Source: Cymbidium sinense (Eukaryota > Streptophyta > Magnoliopsida > Asparagales > Orchidaceae). Taken from it: a stretch of 64,000 bases of DNA. The stretch is taken from positions 63,271,436-63,335,435 of the forward strand of contig CM038232.1 of NCBI GenBank assembly GCA_021442155.1, read 5' to 3'. The notes under the pieces were generated by a model. It saw only the letters and a list, made by a program, of their open reading frames with translations. It made no database searches and was not told where the DNA came from. This document shows, one piece after another, positions 1 through 9,727 of this stretch. The position numbers and the translations under genes are program-made. The first letter of the stretch is position 1. Each line of letters begins with the position of its first letter.

Positions 1-699
1 TTCCTTCCTTCAAGTCAAACTCCAAATCAAATCAACATCAAACCTAACTCAATTCCAGCTTAATTGATTTACTCCAAACTCAAATCAATGCCACATGATT
101 GAAAGACATGATTGAAACCCATGATTGAAACTTTTGATTGAAGCTTATGATTGAAATTTCAAATATTTCCTAAGTCCTTTAATCCCTTCTTAAGGACTTA
201 GCCTAAGTCAAACCTAAATCAATTCAAAGTCATGAAATCTTTCCTAAGTCAATTTGATTCCTCTTAAGGACTTAGCCTAGATCATGTTCAAATCACTTCA
301 AATCTTTGAAATTTTCTCATAACCATTTATATTCTCATTTATATTCACATATATAAATGAAATATAAATTCAAACAATCAAAACCAACTCCAAAACTCAA
401 GCTCAACTTCAATCAAAATCCAGCATAAGCCTTTCAAGTCAAAATCTTGAACTTAGCCAAATCAATTTCAAATCAAGCCAAACTCTTGATTTTTTTTCTT
501 CATGATTCAATCAATCCTTCAATCATTAATCCAAATATAAACATAAATTTCAATCATCAAATCAAAACTCAATTCAAAAATCAAACCTAAGTCAAACTCA
601 TGTTCACCCCTTTGAACTTAAAATTATCAAATGAATCAAAACCCATTTGACTTCAAATCTCTTACTAATGGATTTATATTTCAATCATAAGTCCGTATG

Positions 700-1560
700 T
701 GAGTTCAATCAAACTCAAATCAAGCTTTGACCAAGTCATTTGACCTACTTAGGCTCACTTGACTCAAAGTGACCTAAAGTACCCTTATGAGCCAAATTCT
801 AATCCTAACTAAAGTGGATTGAGCTAAGCCCATCTATGCTTCTCATCATGATCAACAATCATCATGAGATGATCAATCACTCAAATTGGGTCAAACCAAG
901 TCAAACCTAAGGGTTGACCAAGTCAACACTTAGCCAAAATGAAACCCAACATAGCCAAAACTCACTATAGGCCAAATTGATTGAAACCATTGATCAAAAC
1001 TCATTCATGACTAATGTTTGAACTTGACCAAGTCATCAGTTGAGCCTAGCCTAGCCCAATTGGCCACTTGACCCATGTTGACCCAACTTGACCTAAAAAG
1101 TTAAAATGTTTCAAAACTTGATCTAAGCCAAATTGATTGAAACCAATGGGTCAAGTTTATTCCAAAATGATTGTTGAACTTGACCAAAACCTCAATTGGC
1201 CAACTAGACCTAACTTAGCCCAATTGACCTTGAACCCAACTTGACCTAAAGGGTCAAATTGAGCCAAACTCAAATATAAACTGAATTGATTGGAAATAAA
1301 GATACCAATCCATTTCATATGACCAACCAAACATGAACCAACCCATGACCTAAGCCAAATAGGTCAAATGGGTCAAATTTATCAACTTGACCCATTTGAC
1401 CAAAATGAACTCAATTGAACCAAAACTAAATATAAACCAAATTGAATCAAACCAATGACACCAAAATATTTCAAATGGTCATGAACTTGGTCAACCAACT
1501 TGGCCAACCTTTGGTTTGATCAACATATGGGTCACATCAAACCAACTCCAAATTCAATGA
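700..1560. promoter_or_regulatory. TTGAC (W-box core) cluster in the LTR
   Basis: By eye I count about 20 TTGAC/GTCAA cores in about 0.85 kb, mostly TTGACC or TTGACCA, on both strands; fewer than 2 are expected for random sequence. TTGAC[C/T] is the established WRKY-factor binding core. Comparable density is seen in the matching parts of the other LTRs (9,733-10,510, 30,600-31,460, 39,670-39,920). The position upstream of the conserved half fits a U3 regulatory region, but WRKY control is inference. Confidence 0.5.
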
Positions 1561-1982
1561 AACTTGGCCAAACCCATTTTTCAAACATACCAACCATGCC
1601 CAAACTGAAATCAAGATCAAATGACCATTTTACCCTAGGCCATAGGGTAATCTAAAATCAAAACCACTTGGAATTTGGTCAATTCCTTTTGATGGACACT
1701 TGGAATCCTCTTAGTGGACCAAATGGTCACTAATAGACCTAGTGCACATGACCAATTGGGTTTGGGTCAGCCCAACCTAGACTAAACCCAAAATTGACCA
1801 CCTCATTTGAAATTTTCCACATGGAATCCTCCCTCCACTCAATTAAAGCATATGGCCACCTCATCCACTCCTTCTTTGGCCGAAACAGAATTCAAGGACA
1901 ACTCTAACAGCCTAACAAACCCATTGCATAAGCACAATGGGATCAAAATGGCATCTCCTTGCTCGGCAGTCCGATCCTTCAA

Positions 1983-2001
1983 GGGGGAGATATACTCCCC
2001 C
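1983..2001. repeat. Conserved LTR palindrome GGGGGAG-ATATA-CTCCCCC
   Basis: Seven-base arms around ATATA. The same palindrome occurs at the matching place in element B (about 30,163, opposite strand) and in Y1 (about 40,374); the Y2 copy (about 46,204) has decayed. Conservation in an otherwise drifting AT-rich LTR is notable. Role unknown. Confidence 0.6.
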
Positions 2002-3477
2002 TAATTCAAGTCAATCTTCACACTCTAATACTCGATTGAGCTAAGGGAAGCCAGAGGAGCCTTTTCCAAGTGATTCCAAGCTTCCTGAGTGAAATCCATT
2101 TTCCCATTCTCAATTTTCATAGCTTGAAAACAAAGGAGCTCCACCAAAAAACCAACTTACTCCACACTCAACATCAACCCAATTCCTTCTTCAAGCTTCA
2201 TCAGAGTACCAAGTCAAGTTCACCTAAGCTCTTTCCCAAGGTCCAAGGCAAGGAGGATTGAATTCGATCAAGACCGAGCTCAAGTGCAAGTGGAGTTGGC
2301 CCATAGGAGGATCTTCCCAATCTCAAAGCCTCCAAACTTCAGCAAAACTTCGTCTCCACTAGATGAAGCTTCTCTAAGGGAATCAAGAGCTGGTGATCAC
2401 CTACAATGAGGGTAACCATTAAACCGAGCTTAAATTCAATATGGTTTGGTCCTTTGTGAAGTGAATTTTAATCTCATGCAAATCCAGCCGGTAGATGTGT
2501 TTGCCCTTGTGCTTAAATGGTGTGGGTAAATTTTAGGATCAATCGGAGCTCAATCAAGCTCGGATCATCTCCTTGAAGATGGACATAGTCCATCCTTCAT
2601 AGAGATTTATAGGATAGATCATGGACCATCCATCCGCACATTTTGGATAGACGGTCGTGATTAAGATGCGTAGAATCCATGTTTTAACCCATTTAATCTG
2701 TGACTTTAACCTCAGCCTTCCAATTCATGATCGGATGGGTGAGGAGAAAGCGCATAGCACCACCGCTGATGCTGCACTATGATGTGACAACTTTATTATC
2801 CAATCCCATCACACCACGTGGAAAGTGCATGCTGCATCAGCAGCCTATGTGGCGCCAACGTGATTAAATATTAAATTAGGCTTATTTAATGCTTAACTAA
2901 TCATGGAAACTTCCTAAATTTATAACTTAGGATTAATTAAAATACATAATAAAACCATTCATTAAATAAAATCAAATATGAATCCACTTTATAAACTACT
3001 TAGAGTAGGGAAGGAAAGAGAAGTTATCTTCTCTTTTCCCTCTCTGTATAACATTTAATAATTATGTAGGATTTATTCAAACCTAAACAAAGCAGTAAAT
3101 AAAATCAACCCAAATCAACTAAACACTTAAATGAAACCACCCATCTAAGTTGAACATCTTCATGCTTAGAAAATTTAAACCTTAAAGCCAAAGCTAAGCA
3201 TACCACACAAACCTTTTAAAGCACACACATTAAGTTAAGTCACCACTTCTAGCTTTAGGTTAGGGCGGTGCATGGCTTGATGTTTACTTTTAATTTTTGA
3301 TGTATTGTTTTATTCTGGATGTTAGGGTGTATGTGTGTAAAATGAATGGTAGAGTGATCTTAGTCTAACCATTATTATCTGTAGGGGATTGGGCTTAAGG
3401 GGCGCCGTAATAAATAAAATATAACTATTTTTGTTGTGCAGGTGCTTATACTCCTAAGCATAATCTAATAGGCCAGG

Positions 3478-3513
3478 TGGACTTGGTTACCCATGTGTGG
3501 GGTGCTAAGTCCA
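3478..3513 (+). repeat. Conserved LTR stem-loop (TGGACTT...AAGTCCA)
   Basis: Arms TGGACTTGGTTACCC and GGGTGCTAAGTCCA enclose a short ATGTGTG loop. The equivalent positions in Y1 (about 43,793), Y2 (about 51,731) and B (about 27,680, opposite strand) keep the arms. It lies in the conserved half of the LTR, plausibly in the transcribed R/U5 part. Confidence 0.55.
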
Positions 3514-3715
3514 ATATACATGCTTGGGATTTGTATGATTTGTTTAGCTAATCTCTGTTTTGAAGGTGTTAAATAGATTTACCTTTCCTTTTCAGGTAAT
3601 TTTTGTAATTAAGATTTTGGAATGAATGTTATGGGGGATTAGGATGAGCATTGGTCATAAGATCCATCCTATTTACCATGTGAGGCCTTTGGAGCATCCA
3701 CATTCCAACCATCCA

Positions 3716-3768
3716 TAAGAAAGAACCAAAGAAGAAAGAAAGAAGAAAAGAAGAAAGAAGAATGAAGA
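3716..3768 (+). repeat. GAA/GAAA purine tract in LTR
   Basis: Purine-only run of AAGAAAGA-type units. The same site carries similar tracts in Y1 (44,048-44,106) and Y2 (about 51,975-52,042), and the pyrimidine complement in B (about 27,410-27,460). Its length differs between copies, as expected for a microsatellite carried by the LTR. Confidence 0.7.
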
Positions 3769-3832
3769 CCCCCATAACATGAATTTCTTTACTTGATTGT
3801 AAATTAATTCATTTGTAATCCGGGTTATCTAA

Positions 3833-3887
3833 GGGTAGAGCTCGGCTACCCAATTTTTTTTAGGTTTCTGCGGTGGTGCCCGACCAC
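3833..3887 (+). repeat. Pair of conserved LTR hairpins (GGGTAG...CTACCC and GTGGT-GCCCG-ACCAC)
   Basis: First hairpin 3,833-3,851 with arms GGGTAG/CTACCC; second 3,873-3,887 with perfect 5-bp arms GTGGT/ACCAC around GCCCG. Both recur in Y1 (about 44,179-44,237) and B (about 27,277-27,340, opposite strand). The Y2 copy (about 52,144) has lost part of the second. These GC islands stand out from the AT-rich surroundings. Confidence 0.55.
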
Positions 3888-5411
3888 AAATGGCTTTTTA
3901 TTCTTTTGCTTTAGTTTTATAAAATTTTGATATTTTGTTTAGCTTGCACATGAAGATGGCATGTTTTCCTAGTTTCTTCCTTTCTTGATGTATGGCCTGG
4001 ATGATGATTAGGCTCTTAGTAGAAAATAAATCTTCTACCAAATTAATCAACTCAAAATTAAAATAAATAACTCATAACCTCATTTAAAGCCTAAGTTAAA
4101 ATCAAGATAAAAGAATTAGCAACCCCTTAGTTGGATGAGTATTTCTTTTATAACATCATGCGTAAAATTATTAATTTACACTCTTGATTGGAGGGCTTCC
4201 ACCTTTTCCAGAGAAACTTGGCTTGACCTTTGAGAGCCATGGTGGAAACACACCTCTCCCTTCTCACTGATTTTGGCCAATAATCTTATTTCTCATGCAT
4301 TAGGCATATGATTCTTATAAGCTTGAGTCAAATGATTGTCTAAAATTGAAAATAACATGTAATATGTTTTGCATTAGATTTAGGTCATTTTTCATGCCCT
4401 TACATGATCTAGTCTCTTAGGGAGTGAGTTTAAGGACTTAATTTCTTTCTAAATAAATAATAGCCTAGATATCTTGTATAAAGCATATGAATTATCTACA
4501 TAAATTTAAAATCATAAGAGGAGTTAGTTCACGGCCACCCCCAGGCAGTTGTAAGTTCAAATAGTTAGGTGGCTTGTCCTCTCTTATGGAGGCAAACCAA
4601 ATACCTATTTTTGCCTTAGATTTAGGTTGTGCTGTTGGCCCTCGCCAAAGCTCCCTAGATTTAGGTTTTGATGTTGCTTCTCCCTTCTATGGGCCATAAG
4701 AATAAATCCTCGCCTCTTAGGCATTTTCATAACCTTGTATTATGAAATTATAAGTGCTAAACTTCTAATAAAAATTTAACTAAAATAAAAATAACTCAAT
4801 TTCAAAAATATAAAGCCCAACCATTAGATAGTTTGAGATGTTTACTATGTTTCCTAGTATCCTAAACATCCCCTACTCATTTCCATTTAGCTTCGATAAT
4901 AACTCTCTCCCTTTAATCAATCCCATTTAATCTTCCAAAAATAAACTAATCGATTGATAGTCCTACCTATTGTAATCTTTGGAGATAATGATCATTTACC
5001 TTAATCGAGAGTATTCCTAAGAAATCCGCATCCTTAGGATGTAATTAATTATGGCGGCTTGCCCTTGTAGGGAACTTAACAAACTTGGTTTAAAATAAAC
5101 CCTACTTTACTTTTCCATGTAAACTAGGGGAAGAATCTCTCATACAAATGCAGACCCATTGTCCTTACAAGTCCTTATTGAACTAATTAGGTCCATTATA
5201 GGGTGGTGACTTCTATCTTTTGAGATAGTACACCTCTCCTCAATGTTGTATCCGATCACCTTCAATAAGAACATTTGTGGATCTACGTGGTGTCAAAATG
5301 TATAAAAGGAGAAGTATATTTCTAACTTCATTTTATCCCATAGAATGAAGATGGAAGTATACCTTCTATTTAGAAAATCTCTCCTCTTAGAAAATTTCAC
5401 CATAGATTTTT

Positions 5412-5429
5412 TGGCGACTCCGTTGGGGA
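5412..5429 (+). other. Element A primer-binding site, tRNA-Arg type
   Basis: TGGCGACTCCGTTGGGGA lies 7 bases after the LTR end. From memory of the family, Ogre/Tat elements use a tRNA-Arg primer with a TGGCGACTC...GGGGA site. The same site with substitutions is present at 25,765-25,782 (element B, minus strand), 45,736-45,752 (Y1) and, shortened, at 32,885-32,897 (C). This is the best-preserved of the four. Confidence 0.8.
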
Positions 5430-8006
5430 TGGTTCCTCTCTCCATCTTTGGTAAATGATCGTTGGCTCTAAGTATCGATAGTGGGTTTGTACTTTTGTAT
5501 GAATCCAAGACTATCTTCCTTTCCATTGGCACTTAGCTTATTTCATTCATAAGTTAAGTTAGCCAACATCTTTAGGTTTTAGGACCTCACCCCGTGTTGG
5601 TCTTAAAACCCCCGTTGGGTTCCCCAATGGATGAAAATGAAAGTTTAATAAAAAAGAATTAATTGAAGACTTCCTCCTTATCATTTTCATGTTAAGGAAA
5701 GGTTCATTCTAAAATAACAAAGACAAAATAAATCCTTCATAAAAAAATCTTACCTTTCAAAATGCACTCTTTAAAAAAAATGCACATAATAAAATGTTTT
5801 ACATAAAATTTTTCATAAATCACCTTCATCTAACAATCTTCATGATTGTTATATGTAAGATCTTCTTTACAAAAATAAAATTTCAACAATCACATTTTTT
5901 CTAATAAGCACAAATGAGTTTCTCCACCGAATTCATTTTGGTGAAGACCTCATTTTCGAAAATAAAATTTCAACAATCAAGTTTTCAAAAGCATAAAAAT
6001 TTGAAGATGGACCTTTCCATTCAATACATCCAAATATGCTGAATGGATAATACATCTTCAACCAAAATCACAATTTTGAAATTCCACTCAACACATTCCA
6101 CATGTGTTAGGTTGGAACTTTCATATTTTCAAAGAGCACATATGAAACCTCTCCATTCAATATACTCACATTTATTGAATGGAGGTTTCATTTTCAAACA
6201 AAATCAAAAATAAATTTTCAAAAAGCACATATGATTGTCTCCATTCAAGACACCCAAATTTATTGAATGGAAATTTCATTTCCAAATAAAATAACATCAT
6301 TTGGAAATGCCACTTAACATATTCCATATATGTTTAAGTTGGGATTTCCTCTTTAAAAAAAAGAGGCAATAATCACACACAAGATATACATCTTTGGAAG
6401 AAGAAATGTAATTGATTTCCATCTTACATACCCAATTTTGTTAGATAGAGATCTCTCTCTTTAAAAAATCAACAAAAATAAAAATTTTCAAAACACATTT
6501 GGAACTTCAATTTAGCATACCCCATTTGCTAAAATGAAGTCTACCTTTTCCATCCAAAAAAAAAAATTTAAATCACTTTTGGAATTTCATTTATCATACT
6601 CAAATTTGCTAAGTGAAATATTCATTTCATAAAAATTTTCAAAAACACATTTGGAACTTTAATTTAGCATTCCCCATTTTCTAGATTGAAGTGTCTTTTT
6701 TTCCAAAAATAAAAATTTAAAAAACTTTTGAAATTTTATTTAGCATACTCAAATTTGCTAAGTGAAATTTCCATTTCACAAAAATTTTTTAAACACATTT
6801 GGAACTTCAATTTAGCATACCCCATTTGCTAAAATGAAGTTTTCCTTTTCCAAAAAAAAAAAAATTAAAACTCTTTTGGAATTTCATTTAGCATACTCAA
6901 ATTTGCTAAGTGAAATTTCCATTTCACAAAAAATTTTCAAAACATATTTGGAACTTCAATTTAGTACACCCCATTTGCTAAAATGAAGTCTCCCTTTCAA
7001 AAAAAAAATAAAAACAACAAAAAAATAATTTTAAAACACTTTTGGAATTTTATTAAGCAAACTCAAATTTGCTAAGTGAAATCTCCATTCCAAAAAAAAA
7101 AAGAAACCAAAACATAAAAATTTAAAACACATTTGGAATTTTATTTAGCATACTCAAATTTGCTAAGTGAAATTTTCATTTCACAAAAAATTTTCAAAAC
7201 ACGTTTGGAACTTTATTCTAGCATACCAAATTTGCTAAAGAGAAGTCTCCACTTCCAACCTAAAATCAAATCAAAACTAAAACAAACACGTTAGGTTTCC
7301 TTTAGCATACTTAAATTTGCTAAGGATCCTACTTTTAAAAAGCAAATCAAAATCAAAAGAAACACATTAGGATTCTCTTAGCATACTCAAATTTACTAAG
7401 AATCCTACTTTCAAAAATTTCCAAATATAAAATACACTGAGATTTCCTCATTTAGCATGCTCAAATTTCCTAAATGGGAAATTCCATTTGTATTTTCAAA
7501 ATGACAAAATGATGCACAAAAGAAAGCAAACAAAGAAACAAAAATAATAATAAATTATTTTCAAACATCTCACTTAGCATACCCAAATTTGCTAAGTGAA
7601 TAAACTCCAAAAATCTCAAATCCAAAATAAAAATAAATTGACCCTTTACTTTAACATACCTAAATTTGTTAAATAAAGGGTCCTAAAAATAAAAAATTAA
7701 AACTCAAATATGAACCTATGGAAGCATCCCTACAACAAAATATTTGAACCCATTTTCAACATACCCAAACTTGTTGGAAGTGGATTATATATCCAGAAGA
7801 ATTCCTCTTTCCAATCAAAATCTTGAAATCTATTCCAAATCACTTGAAACTGACTTAACACTTCAAGATGTTGAGTGTGGGTTCAAATTCTAAATTCTAA
7901 ATTTAAAATCAATAAATATTTGATTCAAGTTTATTTTCAACATTGTAGACTCTCGTTTAGCGATAATTTTTTATTCTGATTCGGTCTCGGTTTCAATTGA
8001 CATAAA
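5430..8006 (+). other. Element A untranslated leader between primer site and ORF1
   Basis: About 2.6 kb without a credible reading frame. The first 0.3 kb (to about 5,730) contains a GTTTTAGGACC/GGTCTTAAAAC inverted repeat and is retained in all four primer-site-bearing copies. The remainder is A-rich spacer plus the stem-loop array annotated separately. Long leaders upstream of gag are a known Ogre/Tat trait. Confidence 0.75.
6020..7905 (+). repeat. Stem-loop array (about 22 units) in the leader of element A
   Basis: Roughly every 75-85 bases there is an imperfect inverted repeat of 30-42 bases with a short loop resembling TACYCAAATT. Stems differ between units yet remain paired: 6,148-6,186 (CCATTCAATA/TATTGAATGG), 6,504-6,540 (ACTTCAATTTAGCA/TGCTAAAATGAAGT), 6,881-6,915 (ATTTCATTTAGCA/TGCTAAGTGAAAT), 7,369-7,406 (AGGATTCTCTTAG/CTAAGAATCCT), 7,641-7,681 (ACCCTTTACTTTAACA/TGTTAAATAAAGGGT). 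Units are separated by A-rich linkers. The same array occurs in element C and, shortened, in element B. Function unknown; RNA packaging, dimerisation or translational control are guesses. Confidence 0.75.
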
Positions 8007-9727
8007 TGGTCACCCTGTTTACCTTTCCCCACGGATGGACTTGGCCCGGATCCGGCCAACCTTCCTCGTGTTGATTATGCCCACCTCATTCATTTCAGAT
8101 GAGGTTCTGAGGGGGTGAGAATTACTTGTGAGGGCATTCCCCTCACAGTTGTTAGCAGGACCACAGTGGCTGGGCAGAAGCCTATCATTCAGATTGACTT
8201 GCCATTAGACTTTGATATCCCCTCACTGAAGAGGAAGACAGTGACAATTTCTATAGCAGTGCCAGTGTTAGTGTCAATGTCAGCATCAGTGACAATGCCA
8301 GTGCGCTAGGTTGTTTCCCATGCTGCCTTAGTGAGGGCTAACACCCACTCATTAGCACCCTCAAAGGGTAAGGTTCCTCTGATCCATGAGATAGCCCCAG
8401 CTTTTTAAGTTGGGTCTAGTTCTTACTCCGCTCTCCCCATCAAGGCTCAGAGGAGGAATAAAAAAGTGGTATCATACACGCAATGCCAGGGAGATGGAGG
8501 TAGCTACACGGTCAATTATGGAGGAGTTACCCACTCTAATTTTCTCATTGGTAACAGTGAACCCATTTTATCCTCTCTCTGGGTCTGACAAAGAGGATGC
8601 TAGGTGGATCCCTACTTCACCTCCACTAGCAGTTCGATTTCAGCCCATAGTTAGCCAAAGTAGAGGTCGTATGCCAGCCTCCATTCAGTTCTACGCCAGG
8701 TTGGCAGAGCTTATAGACATTTTGAGACCGGGGCTCAATTTTACTTTAGATCTATTATCCCTGGCGTGGGAAGCATTCTGGCAGAGAGGAGGCCCATACT
8801 GCGATCACTAGGAGAGATGGAGGTTTGATCGGCAGTCAGCAACCTTTATACTCATTAGTTTTTTTGATCGATGAGCTACCCTTGTCGATCACATAGATAA
8901 TATTTTACTTACAGGAACTATTCATCATAGGAGGAGATCCCCTATTCTTAGAGAATCAGTGGTGTCTCCACCACACTACTCTACCCCTCATCAACCATCG
9001 CCCGTTCATGTATCAGCATCTCCAGTTCTGCCCAAGGCCATGAAGGCCACATCCGGGGAGAAGAGGACCCCGTTGGTGATCTGGTTATGACCAAGGGATC
9101 CCATTCCATCCACACCCTCTACTATGGCGAGGTTGAGCTCTACTGCTCGACATTCTGCCCCAGTTGTGATGCAACAGGAATGGTGACCCCGGAGCATAGT
9201 GGTCATCCCTTCACCATCACCACCGTAACAAGATTTGGAGATGGTTACTGCAGTTACAGAGGGAGAGGGTGGCAACCTAGTTGTACCCATGATCATAGAA
9301 CCTCTTAGGAGTGTCACCCCATATTGAATCAGTGATAGTCAGGAGTGTATATCTTCTAACGAGTACTGTCCTCACAGGGTTGATTCTCTAGCAGCACGGG
9401 AGGTTCGGGGCCTCATAGTACATGATGTGGATCCCTTCACCGGTCAGCCGAAAGCATTTATTCCAATCCCGATAGATCATTCTTTAGATGACATAGTAGC
9501 TCACTATTTCATGGAAAAGAAGGAGATCCTAGGATATGATTGGTCTGATGAGTAGAAGATTAGCTTTGATCCTAACGAAGATGATTTGTTGAGAGACTCA
9601 GTCGAGGTTTGCATAATAGATATCGGGGTATCCCTCCTTAGAGAGCAGCAGGCTATGAAAGGTGATGAGGCTGAGTAGGAAGACATAGCCCAATCAGCCC
9701 AACACCTTTAATATCAATTAAAATAAA
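8007..9727 (+). pseudogene. Element A ORF1 remnant (unknown-function ORF upstream of gag)
   Basis: ORF1 is the reading frame between leader and gag in this family and resembles no domain I can name. Homology to elements B and C defines it: an N-terminal FTFPHG...MDL motif (from about 8,017), a RITCEGIPLTVVSR stretch (from 8,115), a 133-codon open piece (8,410-8,811), and a C-terminal acidic motif FDPNEDDLL near 9,570. In-frame stops and frameshifts break it, including TAG where other copies read GAG in DEEKI (about 9,554). The sequence stops at about 9,727, just before the gag coiled-coil region, where it meets the truncated LTR of element B. Ogre elements also carry an ORF1 of unknown role upstream of gag; equivalence is inferred from position only. 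Confidence 0.65.

Larger units (their letters stand above)
1..5404 (+). mobile_element. Element A: LTR of a giant Tat/Ogre-like Ty3/gypsy retrotransposon, 5' end outside window
   Basis: Long terminal repeat in sense orientation. Base 1 corresponds to about 0.2 kb inside the complete LTR at 38,907-45,727, so the missing piece is short. The 3' end is set at CACCATA (5,401-5,404), which aligns with CACCACA at the LTR ends near 45,727 and 53,685 and lies 7 bases before the primer-binding site. Order of parts: T/A-rich repeat remnant (about 330-400), TTGAC-dense region (about 700-1,560), GGGGGAG palindrome (1,983), a hairpin-rich half shared by all copies (about 3,200-5,400). Only one of the 170-180-bp repeat units found four times in element B remains here. 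No protein is encoded; the short ORFs are incidental. Confidence 0.85.

Noticed and set aside
5293..5532. Minus-strand open frame (79 codons) with relatives at 45,577-45,855 and 25,716-25,898
   Set aside because: It spans the LTR end, primer site and leader start in antisense. Similarity between copies is explained by nucleotide homology of that segment, and no protein family is recognised.
6020..7905. CRISPR-like regular spacing of short repeats
   Set aside because: Repeats are divergent, palindromic and covarying, spacers are A-rich and not unique, and the context is a plant retrotransposon leader.
9006..9317. Open frames on both strands over ORF1 of element A (103 codons minus, 73 codons plus)
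   Set aside because: The minus frame is antisense to ORF1; the plus frame is a shifted piece. ORF1 homology across copies gives the sense strand.
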